64,000 nucleotides of DNA from Chryseobacterium nepalense (GTDB lineage: Bacteria; Bacteroidota; Bacteroidia; Flavobacteriales; Weeksellaceae). Of the stretch, positions 43,289 through 51,119 are shown in pieces. The DNA is taken from positions 3,534,001 through 3,598,000 of the forward strand of contig NZ_CP096203.1 of the NCBI RefSeq assembly GCF_023195755.1. The letters run 5' to 3'. The notes under the pieces are model-generated. The model had not been told where the DNA came from. It did no database searches and saw nothing but the letters and a program-made list of their open reading frames with translations. The translations under genes and the position numbers were made by a program. Every line of letters starts with the position of its first letter. Positions within the stretch are counted from its first letter, which is position 1.

Positions 43289-43674
43289 TGATTCGTTGTC
43301 TTGTACATATTTATACACATAGAGATTACCGAAGTCAGAAAAGTAATATTAACAATTTATACTCTTTGCATCAAGTAAAATCAACCTTATATGATTCTTT
43401 AGAGTCTTCAAGTAATTTATTATAGAAATAAAAAGTAAAGAAAATTCTTAGCGATCTTAGTTAAGTGTAACGCCTTTGCGAACTTAAAAAACATATAGTA
43501 TTAAAAAAGATCTTTGCGGACTTTGCGTTAAATTAAAGATTAATCAAATAAACTTTTTATAAATAATCCGCGAAATCTGAGGGAAATAAAAAACAACATT
43601 TCATTATAATATTAGGATATCCGTTTCCAAGAAAATTCCAATGATTCAATAAAAACTAATTCAAAACTCAGAAT
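43289..43674. other. AT-rich non-coding gap
   Basis: No gene is seen. It contains the dispersed repeat at 43446-43537 and AT-rich sequence before the alcohol dehydrogenase gene. I see no clear TAnnTTTG promoter. Confidence 0.5.
43446..43537. repeat. Dispersed CTTTGCG/CTTAAAAAACAT repeat, copy 2
   Basis: Partner of 1361-1440: the blocks GTTAAGT, CCTTTGCGAACTTAAAAAAC, ATAGTA and TCTTTGCGGACTTTGCGTTA occur in the same order. Confidence 0.55.
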
Positions 43675-44712
43675 ATGATACCAAAAACAATGAAAGCAGC
43701 GGTTGTTCAAGGCTACGGACAACCATTAAAAATACAAGAAGTTCCCGTAAGAGAACCTGGAAGATATGAAGTATTGGTAAAAGTAATCGCATGTGGCGTT
43801 TGTCATACAGATCTTCATGCCGTTGATGGCGACTGGCCGGCCAAACCCAAAATGCCTCTGATTCCCGGACATGAAGGAGTGGGAATTGTAGTCGCCTGCG
43901 GTCCTGAAGCGTATGTTAAAGAAGGAGATGCAGTAGGAGTACCCTGGCTATATTCCGCTTGCGGATGCTGCGATTATTGCATTACAGGATGGGAAACTCT
44001 GTGTGAAGCGCAGAAAAATGGCGGATATAGTGTAGATGGTGGCTTTGCAGAATATGTAATTGCAGATTCAAGATATGTGGGACATTTGAAAAGTGATATC
44101 AACTTTTTGGAGATCGCGCCGATTCTTTGCGCCGGAGTTACCGTGTATAAAGGGTTAAAAGAAACGGAAACAAAACCTGGAGAATGGGTAGCCATTTCAG
44201 GAATCGGGGGATTGGGTCACGTAGCCGTTCAGTATGCGAAAGCAATGGGAATGCATGTGGCTGCTATTGATGTGGCGGATGATAAATTGGATTTGGCGAA
44301 AAAGCTCGGGGCAGATTTGGTAGTCAACGCAAGAAACACAGATCCTGGAGAATACCTGCATAAAGAAGTCGGCGGAATGCACGGCGCGCTCATTACGGCA
44401 GTTTCCCCTATTGCCTTCAAACAGGGAATTGATGTATTACGAAGAAAAGGAACCATTGCGCTGAACGGCCTTCCGCCGGGATCCTTTGAGCTTCCGATCT
44501 TTGAAACCGTGCTCAAGAGAATTACCGTGAGAGGTTCCATCGTCGGAACACGGAAAGATCTCCAGGAGGCACTTGATTTTGCTAATGAAGGATTGGTAAA
44601 AGCAACCGTTACCGCTGCAAAACTGGAAGATATTAACGACGTCTTTGATAAGATGAAAAAAGGACAGATCGATGGAAGGATCGTTCTTGATATCGCCGGA
44701 AGTGCAAATTAA
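43675..44712 (+). CDS. adhP: Zinc-dependent alcohol dehydrogenase (AdhP-like)
   Basis: 345 residues. MDR-superfamily enzyme. Catalytic zinc site: C-G-V-C-H-T-D-L-H and G-H-E-G-V-G, with a second cysteine in L-C-A-G-V-T. The structural zinc lobe is present (S-A-C-G-C-C-D-Y-C...L-C). NAD-binding fold: [13 protein letters not shown]. Similar to propanol-preferring AdhP/AdhA enzymes that interconvert ethanol and acetaldehyde. Lies downstream of the aldehyde dehydrogenase but is separated by 528 bases, so it probably has its own promoter. Confidence 0.93.
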   Translation: MIPKTMKAAVVQGYGQPLKIQEVPVREPGRYEVLVKVIACGVCHTDLHAVDGDWPAKPKMPLIPGHEGVGIVVACGPEAYVKEGDAVGVPWLYSACGCCDYCITGWETLCEAQKNGGYSVDGGFAEYVIADSRYVGHLKSDINFLEIAPILCAGVTVYKGLKETETKPGEWVAISGIGGLGHVAVQYAKAMGMHVAAIDVADDKLDLAKKLGADLVVNARNTDPGEYLHKEVGGMHGALITAVSPIAFKQGIDVLRRKGTIALNGLPPGSFELPIFETVLKRITVRGSIVGTRKDLQEALDFANEGLVKATVTAAKLEDINDVFDKMKKGQIDGRIVLDIAGSAN

Positions 44713-44809
44713 TGATGACAATGTCTGGTTCGGCGAAATGAAATTTTGCCGAACTTTTTTTAACTTGTTTAAAAGAATTGTAAGCACGTTTTGTATTTTG
44801 ATATATTTT

Positions 44810-44924
44810 CGTCACTTCGAGTAGATTTTGAAAAAATCGTATCGAGAAGTTTGTTACTTCTGAAGATAATCTATTCTCGATACATTTTTCTCCACTTTGT
44901 TACGAAAAAATACTCGAACTGACG
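44810..44924. repeat. Long palindromic repeat CGTCACTTCGAGTAGATTTT
   Basis: Begins CGTCACTTCGAGTAGATTTT and ends AATACTCGAACTGACG; the inner parts (ATCGTATCGAGAAGT and TTCTCGATACATTTTT) are also inverted, so the whole 115 bases can fold into one imperfect hairpin. Non-coding; it occupies the 347-base gap before DUF779. Confidence 0.7.
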
Positions 44925-44977
44925 AATTCAATAACAAAATTTTGCAAAATGCACAACTGCTTATTATAAGTATAAAG

Positions 44978-44985
44978 TAAATTTG
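44978..44985 (+). promoter_or_regulatory. -7 promoter element TAAATTTG
   Basis: TAnnTTTG match 75 bases before the ATG at 45060. Confidence 0.45.
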
Positions 44986-45059
44986 CTTGAGACTCAGAAA
45001 AAGCCCAGCTGCTTAAAATAATTGAAGTACCCCGAATAGCAAACTATTTAATTTGAGCT

Positions 45060-45470
45060 ATGCCAATCAATAACAAAAGAAGAATTATGAACCCTAAAAT
45101 AACAAGACTCTCTGCTACAGAAAAAGCCCTGGAAGTCATCTGGGTGCTCGAAAAAAAATACGGTGATCTCATGTTCTACCAGACAGGAGGCTGTTGCGAA
45201 GGCACACAGCCGCAATGTTTTGAAAAAGGTGGGTTTTATCCGCGAATGAACGATGCCATGATCGGGACCATCAACGGACACGAATTCTGGATCGACCGCG
45301 ACCTCTTCGAGTACTGGCAGTATTCCCATTTTACATTGGACGTTACCGATGGTTTCGGACCGGGAGGGTTTTCTTTGGAAACTCCACTGGGAAAAACATT
45401 TAAAGTTATTTATACACTCTTCACACCGGAAGAACTGGAAAATCTGGAGCCAGTAAAGCGCAGTGAATAA
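45060..45470 (+). CDS. DUF779 protein
   Basis: 136 residues; ATGs at 45060 and 45087 (MNPKITRLSATEKAL) are possible, the second matching the usual family start. DUF779 signature: M-F-Y-Q-T-G-G-C-C-E-G-T-Q-P-Q-C-F and the F-W-I-D-R-D-L-F-E-Y-W-Q-Y-S-H-F block, G-F-S-L-E-T-P-L-G near the end. Three cysteines suggest metal binding. DUF779 genes are often next to aldehyde dehydrogenases, as here, so an accessory role in aldehyde oxidation is inferred, but its biochemistry is not established. Confidence 0.87.
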   Translation: MPINNKRRIMNPKITRLSATEKALEVIWVLEKKYGDLMFYQTGGCCEGTQPQCFEKGGFYPRMNDAMIGTINGHEFWIDRDLFEYWQYSHFTLDVTDGFGPGGFSLETPLGKTFKVIYTLFTPEELENLEPVKRSE

Positions 45471-45527
45471 ATCTGCCTGATCATCAAAAAAAAATTTGTG
45501 TAATCTGTGTTTAGCAAAAACAAAAAA

Positions 45528-46727
45528 TCAGACTTTCACAAATCGGCTCACAAACATCGAAGCCACCAATTGCCCGACTGCATTCAGAACAGTAGCCAGC
45601 GGATCCACCAGGGTTCCGATAATCATCACTGCCGGAATGGCTTCCTGTGGCAGTTTATAGACTGAGATCATCAGCATCTCACCGATATATCCGCCATTGG
45701 GAATTCCGCCCGCTACAATGCTCACGAAAACCGTAATGCCTAATGCCAGAAGTAAATTCATCGGATCGAAAAAGTCTCTGCCGATAATCATAAAAGCAAC
45801 ATAGATCTTAATGATGGATGACATGGAAGATCCGTTTTTATGCAGCGTAGTTCCGATAGGGATCACAATATTTGAAATCTGATTGGGAATTCCGATTCTG
45901 GATGCAGCTTCTAAGTTAGCAGGCATAGTAGCGAAGCTGCTGCAGGTACTCAGTGCCGTGGCTGTAGGATAAATCGCATTTTTCCAAAAACTTTTAACAC
46001 CATTCGTCCCGGCGGCCATAAAAGCATAAATGGAAAAAAACAACAGAAAATAAACGACACCTGCAATATAATAAAGTCCGAGTGGCTTAGCATAAAATCC
46101 GAAAAGCTGAGGTCCCAGTGTGGCCACCTGATAAGCGAAATAGGCCCCCAAACCAATAGGAGCAGCTTTCATAATTAATAGTAACAGTTCTTTCATGACT
46201 TCATATCCGGAAGCAATAAACATCCTGAATGATTGTCCTTTTTCTCCTGCTTTTCTTGCAGAAAATCCCGTCATAAATGCAAAAATAAGCAGGGCCAGCA
46301 TATTCTGCCGTGAAAAGAGCTGTGTAAATTCGCCCACAGTAAAAAAACTCACAATCCTGTTGCCCCAGCTTTCTTCGGAAGCCACTTCCTCTACCAGTTC
46401 CTTACTCCCTGAAACTCCCGAAACCGGAAATAAATACACCGCGAAGATCGTAAAAACGGCCGCTGTTAAGATGAAAAAAATAAAAGTAAACGCCATGGTT
46501 ATCATGATTTTTCCAAACTTCGACTCTTGCTCCAGCGATGCAATGGAATTGGAGACTGCAAAGAAAACAAGCGGAACAACACTTACGAACAGTAAATTCA
46601 GGAAAATATCTCCTAAAGGTTTTATATAACTTACCGTTTGTGGTGCCACAATTCCGATGATACTCCCGATAACGATCCCCAGAAGCAAAAGCAGGATTCC
46701 CGAGTAGTTTTTCAACACTTCTTTCAT
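45528..46727 (-). CDS. Dicarboxylate/amino acid:cation symporter (DAACS)
   Basis: 399 residues from the ATG at 46727 (MKEVLKNYSGILLLLL); the promoter at 46743-46750 excludes the longer frame. Eight membrane helices plus re-entrant loops of the glutamate-transporter fold. Family motifs: P-L-V-F-F-A-V-S-N-S-I near helix 2, the serine-rich A-T-A-L-S-T-C-S-S-F-A-T-M-P of HP1, N-K-N-G-S-S-like H-K-N-G-S-S-M in helix 7, and G-G-I-P-N-G-G-Y-I-G in HP2. Sodium- or proton-driven uptake of acidic amino acids or C4-dicarboxylates; substrate not resolved. Confidence 0.93.
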   Translation of the reverse strand: MKEVLKNYSGILLLLLGIVIGSIIGIVAPQTVSYIKPLGDIFLNLLFVSVVPLVFFAVSNSIASLEQESKFGKIMITMAFTFIFFILTAAVFTIFAVYLFPVSGVSGSKELVEEVASEESWGNRIVSFFTVGEFTQLFSRQNMLALLIFAFMTGFSARKAGEKGQSFRMFIASGYEVMKELLLLIMKAAPIGLGAYFAYQVATLGPQLFGFYAKPLGLYYIAGVVYFLLFFSIYAFMAAGTNGVKSFWKNAIYPTATALSTCSSFATMPANLEAASRIGIPNQISNIVIPIGTTLHKNGSSMSSIIKIYVAFMIIGRDFFDPMNLLLALGITVFVSIVAGGIPNGGYIGEMLMISVYKLPQEAIPAVMIIGTLVDPLATVLNAVGQLVASMFVSRFVKV

Positions 46728-46742
46728 AGAGCGCTTTTTAAT

Positions 46743-46750
46743 CAAAGATA
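46743..46750 (-). promoter_or_regulatory. -7 promoter element of symporter gene
   Basis: CAAAGATA reads TATCTTTG on the minus strand, 16 bases before the ATG at 46727. Confidence 0.6.
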
Positions 46751-46797
46751 GCTTTATTTTTAACACTTCATTATATAAATTTCGTCTCTAAAATCCT

Positions 46798-46805
46798 TAA
46801 ATTTG
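46798..46805 (+). promoter_or_regulatory. -7 promoter element TAAATTTG of cbpA
   Basis: TAnnTTTG match 16 bases before the ATG at 46821; it rules out the longer frame beginning at 46803. Confidence 0.6.
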
Positions 46806-46820
46806 AGTAAAAAGGTTTCT

Positions 46821-47738
46821 ATGGCTTATATAGACTACTATAAAATTTTAGGCGTAGATAAAAACGCAACGCAGGAAGATATTAAAAAAGCGTATCGCAA
46901 GCTTGCAAGAAAACTTCATCCCGACCTGAATCCAGACGATAAGGAAGCAGAAAGGAAATTCAAGGAGATCAACGAAGCCAATGAAGTTCTCAGTAATCCT
47001 GAAAACCGTGCTAAATACGACAAATATGGAGAACACTGGAAACATGGTGAAGAGTATGAAAAAGCACAACAGCAACAGCAGCAACAAAGGCAAAGTCACG
47101 GAAATGATTACAGTAGCGGATTTTCCGGTGCTGATTTTGGTGAAGGAGAAGATTTCTCGGATTTTTTCCAAAGCATGTTCGGTGGAACAGGAGGTTTCGG
47201 GAGAAGTTCAAGAGGGAGCGCTTCCGGGAAATTTAAAGGACAGGATGTTCATGCAGAGCTGAATCTAAGCTTAAAGGATGCTGCAACTACCCATCAGCAG
47301 ACTTTTGATATTAACGGGAAAAAGGTGAGGATTACCATTCCGGCCGGAGTTTATGACGGACAGCAGATTAAATTAAAAGGCCATGGAAATCCCGGCTATA
47401 ATGGTGGCCCGAACGGTGATTTGTACATTACTTTTATGATTCCGGCTGATCCGGATTTTGAAAGGATAGGAGATGATTTAAAAACTAAAGTCGCGATCGA
47501 TTTGTATACGGCTGTTTTGGGCGGCGATGTTAAAGTTAAAACCCTTACAGGAAGCGTTAATCTTAAAGTAAAGTCGGAAACGCAGAACGGAACTACCGTA
47601 AGGCTAAAAGGAAAAGGATTCCCTGTTTACAAAAAAGAAGGAGAATTCGGCGACCTTTTTGTGACATACGATGTGAAACTGCCTACCAATCTTACTGATA
47701 AGCAGAAGCAGCTTTTCGAACAACTAAAAAACTCTTAA
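46821..47738 (+). CDS. cbpA: DnaJ-class co-chaperone, CbpA-like
   Basis: 305 residues from the ATG at 46821 ([12 protein letters not shown]). J domain at residues 3-70 with the H-P-D loop in [11 protein letters not shown], which stimulates DnaK ATPase. A short glutamine-rich linker (Q-Q-Q-Q-Q-Q-Q) and a Gly/Phe region (G-F-S-G-A-D-F-G) follow, then two beta-barrel substrate-binding domains ([14 protein letters not shown] and [12 protein letters not shown]). The CxxCxGxG zinc finger is absent, as in type B/CbpA. CbpM follows four bases downstream. Confidence 0.94.
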   Translation: MAYIDYYKILGVDKNATQEDIKKAYRKLARKLHPDLNPDDKEAERKFKEINEANEVLSNPENRAKYDKYGEHWKHGEEYEKAQQQQQQQRQSHGNDYSSGFSGADFGEGEDFSDFFQSMFGGTGGFGRSSRGSASGKFKGQDVHAELNLSLKDAATTHQQTFDINGKKVRITIPAGVYDGQQIKLKGHGNPGYNGGPNGDLYITFMIPADPDFERIGDDLKTKVAIDLYTAVLGGDVKVKTLTGSVNLKVKSETQNGTTVRLKGKGFPVYKKEGEFGDLFVTYDVKLPTNLTDKQKQLFEQLKNS

Positions 47739-47741
47739 GTC

Positions 47742-48050
47742 ATGAATGAAAGAATATCACGGGAAGAACTCGTAAAAATATACAATATTGAAATCACCTT
47801 TTTTGATGAACTGGTAGATTCCGGTTTACTGAATATTCAGACAGAGAATGAAATCCACTATCTGATGTATGAAGATCTGCCGTCTTTTGAAAGGTTTACC
47901 AACTGGTATTATGATCTGGAAATCAACCTCCCCGGACTTGAAGTGATCCACGATATGCTCAGGAAAATGGAAGACCTGAAACAGAAAAACCGTGAACTGA
48001 TGAGTAAGCTTTCAGCCATCAGCGACAAATATGAGGATGGGAGTTTTTGA
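47742..48050 (+). CDS. cbpM: Chaperone modulator CbpM
   Basis: 102 residues. MerR-like helix-turn-helix start (I-S-R-E-E-L-V-K-I-Y-N-I-E) and a C-terminal coiled coil (L-E-V-I-H-D-M-L-R-K-M-E-D-L-K-Q-K). In E. coli CbpM binds the J domain of CbpA and inhibits it. The three-base gap and matching gene order support the same role here. Confidence 0.88.
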   Translation: MNERISREELVKIYNIEITFFDELVDSGLLNIQTENEIHYLMYEDLPSFERFTNWYYDLEINLPGLEVIHDMLRKMEDLKQKNRELMSKLSAISDKYEDGSF

Positions 48051-48125
48051 GTGAGAGGGTTTTAGAGTATGAGTGTTGTAGAGTTTTAGAGGAAGTGTTT
48101 GATGTTGATCTTAAAATGAGATTGA
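48051..48125. repeat. Low-complexity GAGTTTTAGAG repeats
   Basis: Between CbpM and the next gene, degenerate copies of TTTTAGAG/GAGTGTT alternate (GAGAGGGTTTTAGAGT, GTAGAGTTTTAGAG). No coding potential is seen. Confidence 0.5.
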
Positions 48126-48139
48126 TACAATGAAAAACT

Positions 48140-48147
48140 TATCTTTG
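48140..48147 (+). promoter_or_regulatory. -7 promoter element TATCTTTG
   Basis: TAnnTTTG match 17 bases before the ATG at 48164. Confidence 0.55.
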
Positions 48148-48163
48148 CTGCAGAATTAATAAT

Positions 48164-48691
48164 ATGACTGAAGAGAAAGTAATCGTTCTGAAACCGAAAA
48201 GAAAAGATTTTGAAGAAATATATTTCAGCGGGAACCAGGGAAGCCTGTTCTTTTCTCCTACAACAAGGGGAAAAACGGTTACCACCATTATAGTTGCTGT
48301 TATCCTGTTAATTTTATTCATTTTCAAAGATGATTTCAGTAAAGAAAAATCAGGGATATTGTATTTTGTAAGCTTTTTGTTCCTGCTTTGCGCTGTTTTT
48401 TTATCGGTAAGCATTAATAAAGTTTCAAGATGGAAGAAGCAGGTAGCGCACTATTTAAATAAGATCGAAAATTGTAAGGTTTATGAAATCAGAATAGAGG
48501 AGAATTTTTTCACTGTGAATATTAACGGTGATAAAGAGACCAGCGAATGGAAAGATTTTGAGTTTTTCGACAGCAATAATGAATTTATCAGCATCGAAGG
48601 GAAGTACAGCTATATGTTTCCCAGAAAATCGATGAGCGAAAAAGACTACAGCTTTTTAAAGCAAATTTTAAAGAAAAACATCAACGAATAA
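48164..48691 (+). CDS. YcxB-like membrane protein
   Basis: 175 residues. Soluble N terminus of about 40 residues, two close membrane helices (about 44-62 and 69-88), then a beta-rich cytoplasmic domain with the YcxB-type pattern: E-W-K-D-F-E-F-F, then I-S-I-E-G-K-Y-S-Y-M-F-P-R-K-S and a final L-K-Q-I-L helix. The family has no known function. Own promoter and terminator (48732-48763). Confidence 0.75.
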   Translation: MTEEKVIVLKPKRKDFEEIYFSGNQGSLFFSPTTRGKTVTTIIVAVILLILFIFKDDFSKEKSGILYFVSFLFLLCAVFLSVSINKVSRWKKQVAHYLNKIENCKVYEIRIEENFFTVNINGDKETSEWKDFEFFDSNNEFISIEGKYSYMFPRKSMSEKDYSFLKQILKKNINE

Positions 48692-48731
48692 TTATTCAGC
48701 AGATTAAAACTTAATCCGTATAAAATAAAAA

Positions 48732-48763
48732 AACTCAGAACAGATGTTCTGAGTTCTTTATTT
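48732..48763. terminator. Terminator between convergent genes
   Basis: AACTCAGAACA/TGTTCTGAGTT 11-bp stem with A-rich left and T-rich right sides, between 48164-48691 (+) and 48780-49763 (-). Confidence 0.85.
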
Positions 48764-48779
48764 TGTAGAGTGGGACTTA

Positions 48780-49763
48780 TTAATCCAGCCAACCCATTTC
48801 TTTCATCCATTCGTCGTTATAGATTTTTCCGACGTATCTTGAACCGTGATCATGAAGAAGTACGACAATTACATCATCTTTCGTGAACTGATCCTTCATC
48901 TGTACCAGTGAAGCAATGGCACTTCCTGCAGAATATCCGCAGAAAATTCCTTCTTCTTTTGCTAATTTTCTAGCATAAATAGCTCCGTCTTTATCTGTTA
49001 CCTTCTCAAAATGATCGATAACCGCCATGTCATAATTCTCAGGAAGAATGTCTTCACCGATTCCTTCGGTAATATAAGTATAGGCGTTTCCTAAATTAAT
49101 TTCCCCCGTCTCATGGATTTCTTTTAAGATAGATCCGTAGGTGTCAACTCCAATTACTTTGATATTCGGGTTTTTCTCTTTGAAGAATGTGCCACAGCCG
49201 GTAATAGTTCCTCCCGTTCCTGCTCCCACTACGAAGTGGGTCAGTTTTCCTTCGGTCTGTTCCCATATTTCAGGAGCGGTGGATTCATAATGCGCAGCCC
49301 TGTTGGATAAATTATCATATTGATTCACATACCAACCGTTTTCAGTTTCCTTCGCAAGACGCTTTGATACCGAATAATAAGAACGCGGGTCTGTAGGTTT
49401 TACGTCGGTAGGGCAAACAATGACTTCAGCACCTACAGCACGGAGAATATCGCATTTTTCTTTAGATTGTTTTGAATTGGTTACAAAAATACATTTGTAT
49501 CCTTTGATGATTGCTGCAAGAGCCAATCCCATTCCTGTATTTCCTGAAGTTCCTTCGATAATGGTGCCTCCCGGCTTTAGCCTTCCGTCTTTTTCTGCGT
49601 CTTCAATCATTTTCAGGGCCATTCTGTCCTTCACGGAATTTCCTGGATTGAATGTCTCAACCTTTGCCAAAACTAGTGCCGGAAAATCTTCACCCAAAAC
49701 TTTATTCAGTTTTACCAATGGTGTATTTCCTATAGTTTCGAGGATGTTGTTTGCGTATTTCAT
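48780..49763 (-). CDS. Cystathionine beta-synthase-like / cysteine synthase family enzyme
   Basis: 327 residues. Fold-type II PLP enzyme. PLP lysine K45 in N-P-G-N-S-V-K-D-R; substrate loop E-G-T-S-G-N-T-G; phosphate cup G-A-G-T-G-G-T-I-T-G; and C-terminal L-L-H-D-H-G-S-R-Y-V-G-K-I-Y-N-D-E-W-M, which is more like cystathionine beta-synthase than O-acetylserine sulfhydrylase. The C-terminal CBS regulatory pair is missing. With the gamma-lyase/synthase at 3-992 it would make cysteine from homocysteine. Alternative: a cysteine synthase. Confidence 0.86.
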   Translation of the reverse strand: MKYANNILETIGNTPLVKLNKVLGEDFPALVLAKVETFNPGNSVKDRMALKMIEDAEKDGRLKPGGTIIEGTSGNTGMGLALAAIIKGYKCIFVTNSKQSKEKCDILRAVGAEVIVCPTDVKPTDPRSYYSVSKRLAKETENGWYVNQYDNLSNRAAHYESTAPEIWEQTEGKLTHFVVGAGTGGTITGCGTFFKEKNPNIKVIGVDTYGSILKEIHETGEINLGNAYTYITEGIGEDILPENYDMAVIDHFEKVTDKDGAIYARKLAKEEGIFCGYSAGSAIASLVQMKDQFTKDDVIVVLLHDHGSRYVGKIYNDEWMKEMGWLD

Positions 49764-49885
49764 AAATGTTTTTTAAGCATGGCAAAGATACGGCTTTAAA
49801 TTTTATCAGGATAAACGATCCTATCGATTCCATGAATAAGTTAATTCACAACTGAGACTTTTCACCTTTTACTTTTCACTTACTT

Positions 49886-51115
49886 CTAATTATATTTAAT
49901 CGCCTTCACCGGAGAAATCTTACTGATGAGGTAGCTGGGAATAATTAAGGCCAGCCCTGAAATAATCAGAATGCCCACCGAGATGGAGATAATCATCAAT
50001 GGATTAAGATCTACCGGAACCGTGCTTACGTAATAGTTTTCAGGATTCAGTTTGATAATGCCAAAAATCTTCTGGATGAAAATCAGGCCTAAACCAATTA
50101 CATTTCCATACAAAAGCCCGGGAATCATAATGATCAGTGTATAGTTAATAAAGGTTGCACGAATCTGTGAATTGCTGGCTCCGAGTGTTTTAAGAAGGCC
50201 TATGGAATTGGTTCTTTCAATAATAAGGATTAATAGAACCATGATAATATTAATAACCACTACAATCAGCATGATGATGATAATCAATGCAATATTGGTA
50301 TCAAAAATACTGATCCAGTCGGTAATCTGCGGAAATTTCTCTGTAGCTTTTTCAGCATAGTTTTTATAACCTATCAGCTTTTCGATTTCGGGAAAATCTG
50401 CATCTGCATCATTTACATTTTTAAAGAAAATATCAATTCCACCAGCTTCTTCGGGTTTCATATCCTGAATTTTACGCACATGATTAATGTCTCCGATAAC
50501 AAATTGATCATCAATCATCTTAATATCCGTTCTGTAGATTCCCAGCACTTCAAATTTTCTGTAGATAGGCTGCTGATCGGTTTTTGAAAATACCGTGACA
50601 ATGCTGTCTTTTACCTTGAGATGAAGATCTTTTGCTGTTTTTTCAGAGATCACTACGCCGTTGTTATACCCTTTTTCAGTAACCTGCGGGGTAGTTCCTG
50701 CGATCAGGAATTTTTTAAATCTGACGCTGTCAAAATCTTTTCCGATTCCTTTGAAAATAATCCCTGCAAAATTATGCTCATTCCGCATTATACCCGTTAA
50801 CATCGCATATTTCTGAACGCTTGCGACATCAGGAATTTCTTTTATTTTTTTAATATCAAGACCCTGGTTATCGAGTACAGAAGTGTTGTATGAAGAGTTT
50901 GATCTTGTAGATCTTACTGTAATATGGCCGCTGAAATCTGCCAGTCTTTCTTTAATCGCTTTCTTAGAACCGAACCCAGTGGATACGGTAATTAGAGAAA
51001 CAATGATTCCCAGCGCTACCGAAAGCCTTCCAATGAAGATAATCACCCTTGACAGGTTATTTTTGTTATCTTTGGAAAACGCTATTTTTCTAGAGAAATA
51101 TAAAGGAAATTTCAA
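49886..51115 (-). CDS. ABC transporter permease, FtsX/LolCE type
   Basis: 410 residues from a TTG at 51115 (next residues K-F-P-L-Y-F-S-R-K-I-A-F), which gives a typical start; no ATG is available, and an upstream TTG at 51136 is the alternative. Four membrane helices: about 27-47, then three near the C terminus (I-I-I-I-M-L-I-V-V-V-I-N-I-I-M, Y-T-L-I-I-M-I-P-G-L-L-Y and I-S-V-G-I-L-I-I-S-G), with a large periplasmic domain between (MacB/FtsX layout). Such permeases export lipoproteins or cell-wall signals with an ATPase, which is not encoded nearby. Start codons with the opposing gene at 51120 are only a few bases apart. Confidence 0.85.
   Translation of the reverse strand: MKFPLYFSRKIAFSKDNKNNLSRVIIFIGRLSVALGIIVSLITVSTGFGSKKAIKERLADFSGHITVRSTRSNSSYNTSVLDNQGLDIKKIKEIPDVASVQKYAMLTGIMRNEHNFAGIIFKGIGKDFDSVRFKKFLIAGTTPQVTEKGYNNGVVISEKTAKDLHLKVKDSIVTVFSKTDQQPIYRKFEVLGIYRTDIKMIDDQFVIGDINHVRKIQDMKPEEAGGIDIFFKNVNDADADFPEIEKLIGYKNYAEKATEKFPQITDWISIFDTNIALIIIIMLIVVVINIIMVLLILIIERTNSIGLLKTLGASNSQIRATFINYTLIIMIPGLLYGNVIGLGLIFIQKIFGIIKLNPENYYVSTVPVDLNPLMIISISVGILIISGLALIIPSYLISKISPVKAIKYN
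51067..51074 (+). promoter_or_regulatory. -7 promoter element TATCTTTG for namZ-type gene
   Basis: TAnnTTTG match 46 bases before the ATG at 51120; it lies inside the coding sequence of the opposing permease. Confidence 0.55.
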
Positions 51116-51119
51116 GCTT

